Assembly: GCA_017469925.1 (NCBI GenBank)
Contig: JAFUFK010000023.1
Coordinates: 62,001 to 126,000, forward strand
Reading direction: 5' to 3'
Length of the DNA stretch: 64,000 nucleotides
From: Bacteroidaceae bacterium
GTDB lineage: Bacteria; Bacteroidota; Bacteroidia; Bacteroidales; Bacteroidaceae
Of the stretch, positions 1 through 8,184 are shown one piece after another; the first letter of the stretch is position 1; each line of letters begins with the position of its first letter. Below the pieces are notes generated by a model. That model was not told the origin of the DNA and did no database searches. It saw nothing but the letters and a program-made list of their open reading frames with translations. Made by a program: the position numbers and the translations under genes.

Positions 1-2
1 GA

Positions 3-938
3 ATGGGCGACGGAACACTGCTTTTCGGTACGGAGCACGGACTCTACACCCTGCAGCCCGACAGCCTGCGGCTGCCCGATGCCTCACTCGTGCCTCAACT
101 AATGGGGCTGCGCATCGCGGGCCGCGAGGGATTCGTAACGGGCACCCAGCGCATCGTCCTGCCGCACGACCAGAACTTCCTCTCGTTCACCCTTTCGACA
201 CTCAACTACGCCTATGCCAGCCATACGCGATATCGCTATCAATTGCAGGGCATCGACCCCGAGCCGACCCTCGTAACAGGCCAGGGCGACCGGTTGGAGT
301 TGGCTTATACGGCCCTTCCGCCCGGGCGTTATGTGCTTGAGGTACAGGCATCTATGCAGGGCGGCGAGTGGGGGCAGCCGATGCGCTTCGAGATTGTCAT
401 CCGACCGCCGTTGTGGCGCACGTGGTGGGCTTACCTGATTTATGTGCTCTTGGCCTTGGGCACCGGCTACTACATCCGCCGGTCGTACCTCGAACGGCGT
501 CAAATGCACCAGCGCATCAACGAACTTTTGCGCGAGAAGGACCTCTTCCTCCAGAACCAACATGCAGAAGAGGAAAGTGAGGAGACGGAGGAAGCACCGA
601 AGGAACAACAGGAGATTTCGCCCGCCGACCGCCGCTTTCTGGAGAAAGCACTGGGCTGTATCGACCGCAACATGGACAATGCCGAGTACACCATCGACGA
701 CTTTGCCAGCGACATGGCCATGGAGCGCTCGACGCTCTATCGCAAGTTGCAGGCCGTCATGGGACAGGGGCCGCTGGAGTTCGTGCGCACGATTCGTCTG
801 AAACGGGCTGCGGAACTCCTGCGCTCGGGTAAGTACAACGTGACGGAGGTGTCGGAACTCGTGGGATTCAACACACCGCGCTATTTCACGAAACATTTCC
901 GCGAAATGTATGGTGTGCGCCCGAGTGAATATCGTTAA
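3..938 (+). CDS. Membrane-anchored AraC-family regulator, C-terminal part (5' end outside window)
   Basis: The reading frame is open to the left edge, so the first ATG is probably internal and the gene partial. What is visible is the end of a periplasmic sensor: a last propeller-like strand (residues 1-30), a Y_Y_Y beta-sandwich (about 45-133), one transmembrane helix (about 138-158), a charged probable coiled coil (160-205), and an AraC-type double helix-turn-helix ending in a PRYFTKHFREMYGVRPSEYR-like signature. Classical hybrid two-component systems place histidine kinase, ATPase and receiver domains between the membrane helix and the AraC domain; here about 60 residues separate them and no kinase motif is present. 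It is therefore probably a one-component transmembrane regulator. It is convergent with the GH31 gene and the two stop codons overlap. Its ligand and targets cannot be read from the sequence. Confidence 0.85.
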   Translation: MGDGTLLFGTEHGLYTLQPDSLRLPDASLVPQLMGLRIAGREGFVTGTQRIVLPHDQNFLSFTLSTLNYAYASHTRYRYQLQGIDPEPTLVTGQGDRLELAYTALPPGRYVLEVQASMQGGEWGQPMRFEIVIRPPLWRTWWAYLIYVLLALGTGYYIRRSYLERRQMHQRINELLREKDLFLQNQHAEEESEETEEAPKEQQEISPADRRFLEKALGCIDRNMDNAEYTIDDFASDMAMERSTLYRKLQAVMGQGPLEFVRTIRLKRAAELLRSGKYNVTEVSELVGFNTPRYFTKHFREMYGVRPSEYR

Positions 939-3469
939 AACCTGATGCTTTGTGCCTTGCCGCTATACGTGACGGTGCGACGTGTGCCGTCGGGCAGTGT
1001 GGCGGTGAACTGGCGCGTGGCGGACATTCCCGGGAAACTGCCTTGGCGACGGCCGATACGGAGCGTGCGTCGGGCATCGTCCCACTGTAGGGGGATGTGG
1101 CTCGACTGGCCCTGCTCGTAGTCGTAGCTTACACCGTCGTCTTCGTAGAGCGAGAACTGGGCGTCGCGGCCCGGCGTGATGGCCAGCGTGTCGCCGGCCA
1201 GGGGCAGGATGCTGCCAGAACGGGCGAAGACGGGGATGAACGTCTTATCGACAGCCATCTGGATGTATTGCCCGCCGTCGTACCGCTTGCCGGTACGGCA
1301 GTCGGTCCAACCTCCCCCGGTCTGAGGCAGATAGACCTGCCACGAACTGACCCCACCCTCGGTGACAGGGCACACGAGCAGCGCCGGACCGAGCATGAAC
1401 TCGGTCGGTTGGCGCAAGGCCTCGCGGTCGGTGGGGAAGTCGAAGACGAGCGGGCGCATGAGTATCGAGCCGCTCTCATGGAGACGGGCTGCCAACGAAT
1501 AGATGTAGGGTAGCAGACGGTAGCGCTCGTGCAGGCTTTGGGCGATGATGCGCTGTGCCTCCTCGCCGTAGCGCCAAGGCTCGGTGTCGCTCATGTAGCC
1601 GTGGACACGCATCAGGGGCAGGTAGGTGCTCGTCTGGATCCAACGCAGCATGCGCTCGATGTAGGCAGGGTCGGTATATTGATTCGAGGGACGGAAGAAG
1701 CCACCGGCATCGTAGGTCCACCAGGGTTGGCCCGCGGCCATCATGCCCAGGCCGGCCGTGATTTGCCGACGGAGGGTCGTCCAGTCGTTACCCACGTCGC
1801 CACTCCACATGGCAGCACCATAGCGTTGTATGCCCGTAAAGCCGCAGCGGGTGAGTATCATCGTACGCTGGCCAGGGCGGTCGGCCCGGTTGCCTTCATA
1901 GACCGTGCGGTTGACCATCAGGGGATAGACGTTGCGGACGCGCTCGCCTACTAATTTCCGGCCCTGACCCACGCGGCGCCCTGCGAGGTCGTCGTTCTCG
2001 GGCTCCGTGGCATCTTGCCACCAGGCATCGATGCCCAGAGGGAGCAGGCGCTGGCGGAATTGTTGCCAGTAGGCCGAGGCTGCCGAGGGATTGAAGAAGT
2101 CGATCCATTCGGTGCCGGGGATGTAGTAGTCGTGCTGCCCCATGTATCGACCGACCTCGCATTTGGCATCAATCTTTGACCATACGGAGAGCATCAGGCG
2201 CATGCCCATGGCATGGAGCGAATCGGTCAGTTGGCGGGGATTGGGGTAGAACTGTTCGTCGAACTGCATGGCGTTCCACCCATAACGACCCCAGTATTGC
2301 CAGTCCTGAACCAGCAGATCGACGGGCAACTGCTCCTTGCGGAAACGATGGGCCACGTCGAGTATTTCCTGCTGGGAGTGGAAACGTTCGCGGCAGTGGA
2401 TGTAGCCAAGCGCCCAGCGAGGCATCAGCGGACTGTGGCCGGTCAGGTCGTGAAGCGATGCCATCACTTCGTCGGCATTGCCTACAAATACGGTGTAATC
2501 GACGGCTTCTGACACTGGAGAGCGTAGAGTCGTCGTCTCGTCGATGAGTCGCCACGAGAGGGTGGGGTGGTCGCCACGTTCCAACTCGGCGCTGACGGTG
2601 TGTTCGCCGGCCTTGAGGGTAACAATCGTGGATGCCGTGGGGGGCAGCCAGAGGTTGCGGGCATCGAGCACTTGCTCCCCGTCGATGCTCAGCTGATGAC
2701 GGCGAGCCATCTGCTGACCTACGTCGAGCAACAGGGCGTAGCGCCCGTCGCAAGGTACACGGAACCGGGCCGTGAAGGCACCTTGCACGCGCTCTTCGCG
2801 CCGGCCTCCTTCGGTGGTGGTGATATCGACATACTCCTTTTTGCCTTCGCCCTCGCCACGCAGCAGGCGAACTTGCTCGGAACAGGGGTTGAACTCCGTC
2901 AGCCCGTAGTTGTTCCAGAGCAGGCCGTAGCCTCGGCTCGACAGGAACATGGGGATGGAGATTTGTGTGTTGACCTGCGTTAGTCGGCGACTTAAACCGC
3001 GGATGTCGGTATATCCGTCCTGGAACTGACCGAGTCCGTAGAGGCATTCGGCGGCGGGCGACGCAATGGAGAGGGATGCGATGGCTGTGGGCTCGTCCTG
3101 AATGGTCGAAGCCTGCAACTGGTGACTTAGGGCAGAGAATACCGTGCGCCCCTCAGCATTGGTGATGTCGATGCGTCCCGTCGCCGGGTTGGCAATGAGT
3201 CGCATGCGACTGGTTTCCAGCATCAGACTTCCGTCGCTCAGACGTTTCTGCTTGTACTTGAACTTCTGCGTTTGTCCCAGATAGGCAGGGTCGCCCAGAA
3301 GGTCGGCCAGAGGGGCCGAGGCGGGCAGACCGGTTTCGGAATAACGGATGCGAACGGCATTGGGGGCAAGCGGATTGACCCACAACTGACCACGGCCGAA
3401 GGCGTAGCGCTCGGCATGCAGCGGAAGTATGACCGCCAGCAGGAGGATGAAGAGGGAGATGCGTTTCAT
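935..3469 (-). CDS. GH31 alpha-glycosidase (alpha-xylosidase/alpha-glucosidase type) with PA14-like insert
   Basis: An 844-residue secreted family GH31 enzyme that removes alpha-linked xylose or glucose from the non-reducing end of oligosaccharides. A signal peptide covers residues 1-19 (ends LPLHA). The N-terminal beta-sandwich is interrupted at about 210-320 by a PA14-like domain. The (beta/alpha)8 barrel carries the nucleophile Asp486 in WWQDATEP and the acid/base Asp558 in WSGDV, and C-terminal beta domains follow. A PA14 insert is known from Bacteroides alpha-xylosidases acting on xyloglucan, but substrate cannot be fixed here. Its ATG shares one base with the stop of the GH27 gene upstream (TAATG), so the two are translationally coupled. 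It is the last gene of the GH43-GH27-GH31 operon. No T9SS tail is evident. Confidence 0.93.
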   Translation of the reverse strand: MKRISLFILLLAVILPLHAERYAFGRGQLWVNPLAPNAVRIRYSETGLPASAPLADLLGDPAYLGQTQKFKYKQKRLSDGSLMLETSRMRLIANPATGRIDITNAEGRTVFSALSHQLQASTIQDEPTAIASLSIASPAAECLYGLGQFQDGYTDIRGLSRRLTQVNTQISIPMFLSSRGYGLLWNNYGLTEFNPCSEQVRLLRGEGEGKKEYVDITTTEGGRREERVQGAFTARFRVPCDGRYALLLDVGQQMARRHQLSIDGEQVLDARNLWLPPTASTIVTLKAGEHTVSAELERGDHPTLSWRLIDETTTLRSPVSEAVDYTVFVGNADEVMASLHDLTGHSPLMPRWALGYIHCRERFHSQQEILDVAHRFRKEQLPVDLLVQDWQYWGRYGWNAMQFDEQFYPNPRQLTDSLHAMGMRLMLSVWSKIDAKCEVGRYMGQHDYYIPGTEWIDFFNPSAASAYWQQFRQRLLPLGIDAWWQDATEPENDDLAGRRVGQGRKLVGERVRNVYPLMVNRTVYEGNRADRPGQRTMILTRCGFTGIQRYGAAMWSGDVGNDWTTLRRQITAGLGMMAAGQPWWTYDAGGFFRPSNQYTDPAYIERMLRWIQTSTYLPLMRVHGYMSDTEPWRYGEEAQRIIAQSLHERYRLLPYIYSLAARLHESGSILMRPLVFDFPTDREALRQPTEFMLGPALLVCPVTEGGVSSWQVYLPQTGGGWTDCRTGKRYDGGQYIQMAVDKTFIPVFARSGSILPLAGDTLAITPGRDAQFSLYEDDGVSYDYEQGQSSHIPLQWDDARRTLRIGRRQGSFPGMSATRQFTATLPDGTRRTVTYSGKAQSIRF

Positions 3470-5223
3470 TATTGGAAGCTGATTTTCTTGTTGTTGATGA
3501 TGTGGATGCCTTTCTTCTTAGGCGATACGCGACGTCCCGAGAGGTCATAGGCGACGTTGTTGTCGCTGATGTTGACGTCATTGATTCCGTTGGACTCGAG
3601 CAGTTCGAGGCGGATGTAGTCCATGTCGGGCATCCAGGCCGAAGCATTGCTCAGGGCGATGGTGTTCATGCCAGCCTTCAGGCGGATGTTGACCGACCGT
3701 GTGCCAACCGTACTCCAACCACCAGAGTTCAGGCCTGTGAGGTTCTGCACCCGTTCGCCATTTACCGTGAGTAGGGCAGTACGGCTTTCTCCGGAAATGA
3801 AACCAATGGTCAGCCTGTACAACCCACCGTATTGACTATAGACATTGCGCCACTGCAGGTTGTTGTCGGCACTCTTGCCCAGCCATCCCACCTTGCAACC
3901 GCCCGAGGCATAGTCCACCTCGTCGTAACTGCCACTGGGGAGCGTCTGGTTGTTCGACAACTCCTGATAGGTGCCATTGAAGCCCGTCTCGGCCTCATAA
4001 AGTGTGCGCTCGAGTCGTTGCTCGGCCTCGGCGGTGTAGATGGCTGTGCCGTGGGCGGGGACGGTGACTTCCAGTTTGTCCTCAGCCGTGCCGGCACTGC
4101 GGCGCAGGAAGAGGTTGCGCAACTGAATGGTACCGCCAAGGTCCATGAGCGAGAAATCGACATTGACGGTCTGCTCCTCGTCGGTGGGGTTATAGACGGC
4201 AAAAGCGCGCTTTGGACCGTTCAGCACCTCGACGTCCTTCACCAGTACGTAGCAGCCATTCTCGCGCTGTACGACATAGGCCTGGAGGTGCAGGGGGTCC
4301 TGGTTGAGACTGATGAGGTCGAGGTTCTTCAGCAGATTGAGCGAGGTGGTCTTGATGCTGGTCATGTCGCAACCGATGAGCAGGGGCGACGACATGATAC
4401 ACCACATGCCGAAGTGCGTCTTGTCCTCCTCGGCAGTCATCGAGCGGCCAACCTCCAGCATGTCCATGTCGTTGTAATGTCCGTCGTGGCAATAGGCACT
4501 CAGGTAGAGATTTTCCTGGATAATGCCTTTGACGCTGTTCCATCCGTCGTAGATGTCGCCCGTCGTGCGCCACGAGAAGGCCACATCACTAATCCACGGC
4601 CCAGGGTAGGCCCAGCGGCAGGCATTCATGCGTACGTCGGTACGGCCTGTGTTCTTGATGGCCTGCGCGATGGCGGTATAACGCTCGCGCTCGTCGAGTA
4701 CCAGATGGTCTTCATTGTGATACCACGAGCCACCGCAGAAATCGACCTTGATGAAGTCGAATCCCAGTTCTTTGAAAAAGAAGTCGGCATCCTGCTGGTC
4801 GTGTTCGTAGAGGCCCACGCCCTTTCCGATGGCGTCGCCATTGAACATGCTTCCGCACGTATTACGGCCTGCGTCGCTATAGATTCCCGCTTTTAGGCCT
4901 TTGGCGTGGATGTTATCCACGACGTCCTTTAACCCATTGGGAAAGCGGGTGGGATGGATGAGTAACTGACCCGTCTCGGGGTCGCGGCCTCCGAAGTAGC
5001 CGTCGTCGATGTTGATGTATTGGTAACCCACAGCCTTCAGGCCTTTGGTCACCATGGCCGCAGTCTGCTTGCGGATGAGAGTTTCGTTGATGTTGACGCC
5101 ATAGGTGTTCCACGAACTCCAACCCATCGTCGGGCCCTCGCTGACCTGTGTGTCAGTGTCCTGTGCCGAAGTCGTTGTCAGGCAGTTCAGGAAGCAAAGA
5201 AGTGCAAAAATCTGTTTGCGCAT
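3469..5223 (-). CDS. GH27 alpha-galactosidase with C-terminal carbohydrate-binding and T9SS-like tail
   Basis: A 584-residue secreted GH27 enzyme that releases alpha-1,6-galactose, for example from galactomannan side chains or raffinose-type sugars. The signal peptide is residues 1-20. The barrel begins PTMGWSSWNTYG, the nucleophile is Asp161 in KVDFCGG and the acid/base is probably Asp223 in SWRTTGDI. An antiparallel beta domain (about 310-390) is followed by a CBM35/CBM6-like module (about 400-545). The last 40 residues contain YDLSGRRVSPKKKGIHI, the pattern of type A T9SS sorting tails in Prevotella, which suggests surface export through the machinery encoded at 18.5 kb. It starts 23 bp after the tandem GH43 gene, so it is in the same operon, and it overlaps GH31 by one base. 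Confidence 0.93.
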   Translation of the reverse strand: MRKQIFALLCFLNCLTTTSAQDTDTQVSEGPTMGWSSWNTYGVNINETLIRKQTAAMVTKGLKAVGYQYINIDDGYFGGRDPETGQLLIHPTRFPNGLKDVVDNIHAKGLKAGIYSDAGRNTCGSMFNGDAIGKGVGLYEHDQQDADFFFKELGFDFIKVDFCGGSWYHNEDHLVLDERERYTAIAQAIKNTGRTDVRMNACRWAYPGPWISDVAFSWRTTGDIYDGWNSVKGIIQENLYLSAYCHDGHYNDMDMLEVGRSMTAEEDKTHFGMWCIMSSPLLIGCDMTSIKTTSLNLLKNLDLISLNQDPLHLQAYVVQRENGCYVLVKDVEVLNGPKRAFAVYNPTDEEQTVNVDFSLMDLGGTIQLRNLFLRRSAGTAEDKLEVTVPAHGTAIYTAEAEQRLERTLYEAETGFNGTYQELSNNQTLPSGSYDEVDYASGGCKVGWLGKSADNNLQWRNVYSQYGGLYRLTIGFISGESRTALLTVNGERVQNLTGLNSGGWSTVGTRSVNIRLKAGMNTIALSNASAWMPDMDYIRLELLESNGINDVNISDNNVAYDLSGRRVSPKKKGIHIINNKKISFQ

Positions 5224-5246
5224 GTCGGTATGTGTTTGGTTTTACG

Positions 5247-8024
5247 TTATCGGGAGAATTGCCACCAGTCGAGCCGTACGTCGCCCTTGGCCTGATTGAT
5301 GTTGATGTAGAGGTCGTGCGTACCTGTAGCCAAGCCTTTCGGCAAGTTGAGACGAAATGTCTCGTAGGTCTCGTTGCTGCCTGTCGGAGTCAGGTTGACG
5401 ACGCCCAGCAGGGGACCATTAGGATTATCGAGGTGCAGGCTCACCTGAGCGCAGGCTTCGGTTCCGACGGCTGCCATGAGCGAGAACTGGCGTGCCGCCT
5501 TACGGCCGAAATCAACGCTGCGCAAGCGGATGTATTCGCCGGCATCCAGGTCATAGACGTAGAGATTCTTCCGCCCCGTGCTCTTGGCCATCTGCTCCAC
5601 GACGCTCTGTCCGTGGGCCTGTGCCACCAGCTCGCGCGTGCCCGCTATACCTATTTTCTCTGTGCGCAGCCCATAGCCCCATGCCATGGTCTCGGCCTCT
5701 TGGCGCTGGTAGGGATTCAACGTGCCGACGGGCGCAGGTTCCTGTTGGTCGAGCCAGTAGGGAATCTCTTGGATGGTGCCGTCGGCATTATACTGGATTT
5801 CCGACAGACTCACCGAACGGCGCTCGAAGTGTTCACGTGTCTCGAAGTGCAGCAGGTCGTAGTTCTGCCCAAAAACATAGCTGCGCCCCTTGAAGTCGAT
5901 GATACCGGGATGGTTGCCACGAGTGCGGGGAGTGGGGCGCATGATGTAGCCCTTGCTCTGCCAAGGACCCGTGGGGGCGTCGGCCATGGCATAACCGATG
6001 GCCTCGGGGCAGCAAGTGGATGCGTAGGCCAGATACCAGTGGCCACTGCGCTCGTAGAGCCAAGGTCCTTCCTGATAGTTGTCAATGTGATAGTCGAGGC
6101 GGACGATGTCGCCCTCCGTCGAAATCATGTCTTCGCCCAAGCGCACATAGTAGGTGTGGGGATTACCCCAATACATCCATGCCTGTCCGTCTTTGTCGAT
6201 GAAGACGGTTGGGTCGATGTCGTCCCAGTGTTCACGCTGCCATACCAGCGGATGACCCAACGGATCGTGGAAAGGACCATAAGGCGAGTCTGCTACCAGT
6301 ACACCGATGCCGTGGCCGTGCAAGGGGCAGTAAAGATAGTACTTCCCACTCCGCTCAATGCACTGTACGGCCCAGGCTCCATTGTCGCGGCTGCGCCAGC
6401 TGAAATCGTGAAGCGAGGCCACGGGACCATGGTCGGTCCAGTTGACCATATCGGTTGAGGTGTAGAGCAACCAGTCGTACATGAAGAAGCCTGCCGAACT
6501 CTTCTCACGCGGGTCCATGATTTCGTCGGGATGCGAGTCGTGGCTCACATAGAGGAACACCGTGTCGCCCACCACTATCGGGGCTGGGTCGGCCGTATAA
6601 TGGGTTTGCAGGATGGGTATGTTACGGTCGCCCTTGTCGCTCATCTCCCACCAGTCGAGGTTGAAGAGCCGCGGTCCTTTTCGTCCTTGGAACGAGAGGT
6701 AGAGGTCGTGCTGTCCGGTGGCGATGCGCGGGATCTGCATGCTGAACGTCTTCCACTGTTCCCAACCTTCGGTGCCCGTGATGTCGATTGCGCCCAGGCA
6801 AAGGCCGTGTAGGCTATCGACGTGCAACTCGATGCGCCCACCACGCAGGCCCGATGCGGCACGGACGGTAAATTCTCTGGCGCCACGGTCGCCAAAATCA
6901 ACGTTCTGCAACTTCAGCCAGTCGCCGTTGTGGATATCGCACAGGTAAACGCCAGCCTCGCGGTTCTGGGCTGTGTGCAGTCCTTGTGAGTAGGCCATCG
7001 TCTCAGCCTCCACGCGCCGGTAGGGGTTGAACGTGGCGATGGGGCTCACGCCTTCGCGTGTGGGGCGGATGATGGGCAGCCGGCCGTCGGCTTCGTATTG
7101 GAATTCCTCTACCGCCATGCTGCGACCAAAACCTCCACCGCCGGGCAGATGGCCTGTATGGTAGAAGAAATAACTGTGACCGCGGAAGTCAGCTACTCCG
7201 CAGTGGTTGGTAAACGAGTCGGTGCCGCCCAGTGGCATGACCTCGCCCTCATAGTGCCAGGGCCCCAACGGATTCTCTGCCGATGAGTAGGCAATGTGTT
7301 CGGGCACACCGCCTGCGGCATAAAGTAAGAGCCAGCGGCCTCCGCGCTGCATCAGCCATGGGCCTTCGACGTACGCGTCGCGATACTTCTTGCCTCGTTC
7401 GCGTTCGCGCATTGGGGGCGAACCGAATCCCTCCTCCGTCATATCGAGGAGATGTACCTCGCCCTTAGCATGAATCATATCGTTTTCCAGTTCCAGTGCA
7501 TAAACGCGCGGATTGCCCCACATGAGCCAAGCATGGCCCGACGTCTCGTCAATCCATACGGTCGGGTCGATGTGGTCCCACGAACCATTCTCGAACAATG
7601 GTCGGCCTAGGGCGTCGTGGTAGGGACCCTCGGGCTTGTCGGCTACAGCCACACCGATAGCCATGCCGCCCGAGAGCTTCGAGTGAGCACAAATGTACCA
7701 ATAGAAACGGCCATTCCGTTCGATGCACTGGCTGGCCCATGCGCGGTCGTCGGCCCAAGAGAAACTCTCGAGTGCCAAGGGCGAACCCATGTCCTGCCAG
7801 TTTACCATGTCCTGTGTCCGATAGATGCGCCACTCCTGCATCCAGAAAAAATCAGCCCCGTCCTCGTCATGCCCCGTAAAGACATACATCACCGAGTCGC
7901 CTACCGCGAGTGGGGCAGGGTCGGTGGTGAAGCACGTCTGCACGATGGGGTTCTGCCCCCTTGTCTCTGTCAGGGCCGCCAGCATCAGCGTCAGCCCCAG
8001 TAGTAGTCTCTTCTTCATAGTCAT
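5247..8024 (-). CDS. Tandem GH43-CBM6 / GH43-CBM6 glycosidase
   Basis: A secreted protein of about 925 residues made of two complete GH43 units. I start it at the ATG at 8024 or the one six bases on at 8018 (MKKRLLLGL signal peptide), because a promoter lies at 8045-8075 and the open frame upstream is non-coding. Numbered from 8018, unit 1 has its five-bladed propeller at about 25-325 (general base Asp33 in TTDPAP, DHIDPTVW, acid Glu in VEGPW) and a CBM6-like module at about 333-459. Unit 2 repeats the plan (TADPAP, DDIDPTVF, QEGPW) with its CBM6-like module at about 770-923. All catalytic carboxylates are present in both units. GH43 enzymes act on arabinofuranosyl or xylosyl linkages, so the protein may cut two bonds of one polymer. 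It is first gene of the operon with GH27 and GH31. Confidence 0.92.
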   Translation of the reverse strand: MTMKKRLLLGLTLMLAALTETRGQNPIVQTCFTTDPAPLAVGDSVMYVFTGHDEDGADFFWMQEWRIYRTQDMVNWQDMGSPLALESFSWADDRAWASQCIERNGRFYWYICAHSKLSGGMAIGVAVADKPEGPYHDALGRPLFENGSWDHIDPTVWIDETSGHAWLMWGNPRVYALELENDMIHAKGEVHLLDMTEEGFGSPPMRERERGKKYRDAYVEGPWLMQRGGRWLLLYAAGGVPEHIAYSSAENPLGPWHYEGEVMPLGGTDSFTNHCGVADFRGHSYFFYHTGHLPGGGGFGRSMAVEEFQYEADGRLPIIRPTREGVSPIATFNPYRRVEAETMAYSQGLHTAQNREAGVYLCDIHNGDWLKLQNVDFGDRGAREFTVRAASGLRGGRIELHVDSLHGLCLGAIDITGTEGWEQWKTFSMQIPRIATGQHDLYLSFQGRKGPRLFNLDWWEMSDKGDRNIPILQTHYTADPAPIVVGDTVFLYVSHDSHPDEIMDPREKSSAGFFMYDWLLYTSTDMVNWTDHGPVASLHDFSWRSRDNGAWAVQCIERSGKYYLYCPLHGHGIGVLVADSPYGPFHDPLGHPLVWQREHWDDIDPTVFIDKDGQAWMYWGNPHTYYVRLGEDMISTEGDIVRLDYHIDNYQEGPWLYERSGHWYLAYASTCCPEAIGYAMADAPTGPWQSKGYIMRPTPRTRGNHPGIIDFKGRSYVFGQNYDLLHFETREHFERRSVSLSEIQYNADGTIQEIPYWLDQQEPAPVGTLNPYQRQEAETMAWGYGLRTEKIGIAGTRELVAQAHGQSVVEQMAKSTGRKNLYVYDLDAGEYIRLRSVDFGRKAARQFSLMAAVGTEACAQVSLHLDNPNGPLLGVVNLTPTGSNETYETFRLNLPKGLATGTHDLYININQAKGDVRLDWWQFSR

Positions 8025-8044
8025 AGTTAGTTTGTACTTTGGTG

Positions 8045-8075
8045 CAAAAGTACGAAAAAACCTAGGTATTCCCAA
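8045..8075 (-). promoter_or_regulatory. Bacteroidetes promoter of the GH43-GH27-GH31 operon
   Basis: Read on the minus strand, TACTTTTG (8052-8045) matches the -7 consensus TAnnTTTG, and TTG (8075-8073) lies 20 bp upstream as a -33 element. Transcription should start near 8040, leaving a leader of about 20 nt before the ATG at 8024 or 8018. Confidence 0.75.
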
Positions 8076-8083
8076 CCTTATAG

Positions 8084-8112
8084 GTCCCAAAGACTTACAT
8101 TCTCGTCTCATT
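8084..8112 (-). promoter_or_regulatory. Putative operator, copy 1 (two GTYYCA half-sites 21 bp apart)
   Basis: On the plus strand GTCCCAAAGACTT, 8 bp, GTCTCATT. The half-sites GTCCCA (8084) and GTCTCA (8105) are direct repeats 21 bp apart, about two helical turns, as expected for an AraC-type dimer. The box begins 32 bp beyond the edge of the -7 element and abuts the -33 region. The same box at the same distance occurs at 15488-15516 and 18146-18174. Confidence 0.7.
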
Positions 8113-8184
8113 AAAGTGTAAGCGATTGGCGTGGGACATTTAAGGGTGGCAAAATGTATCGCAAGTGATACAAATCGGGAAGCC

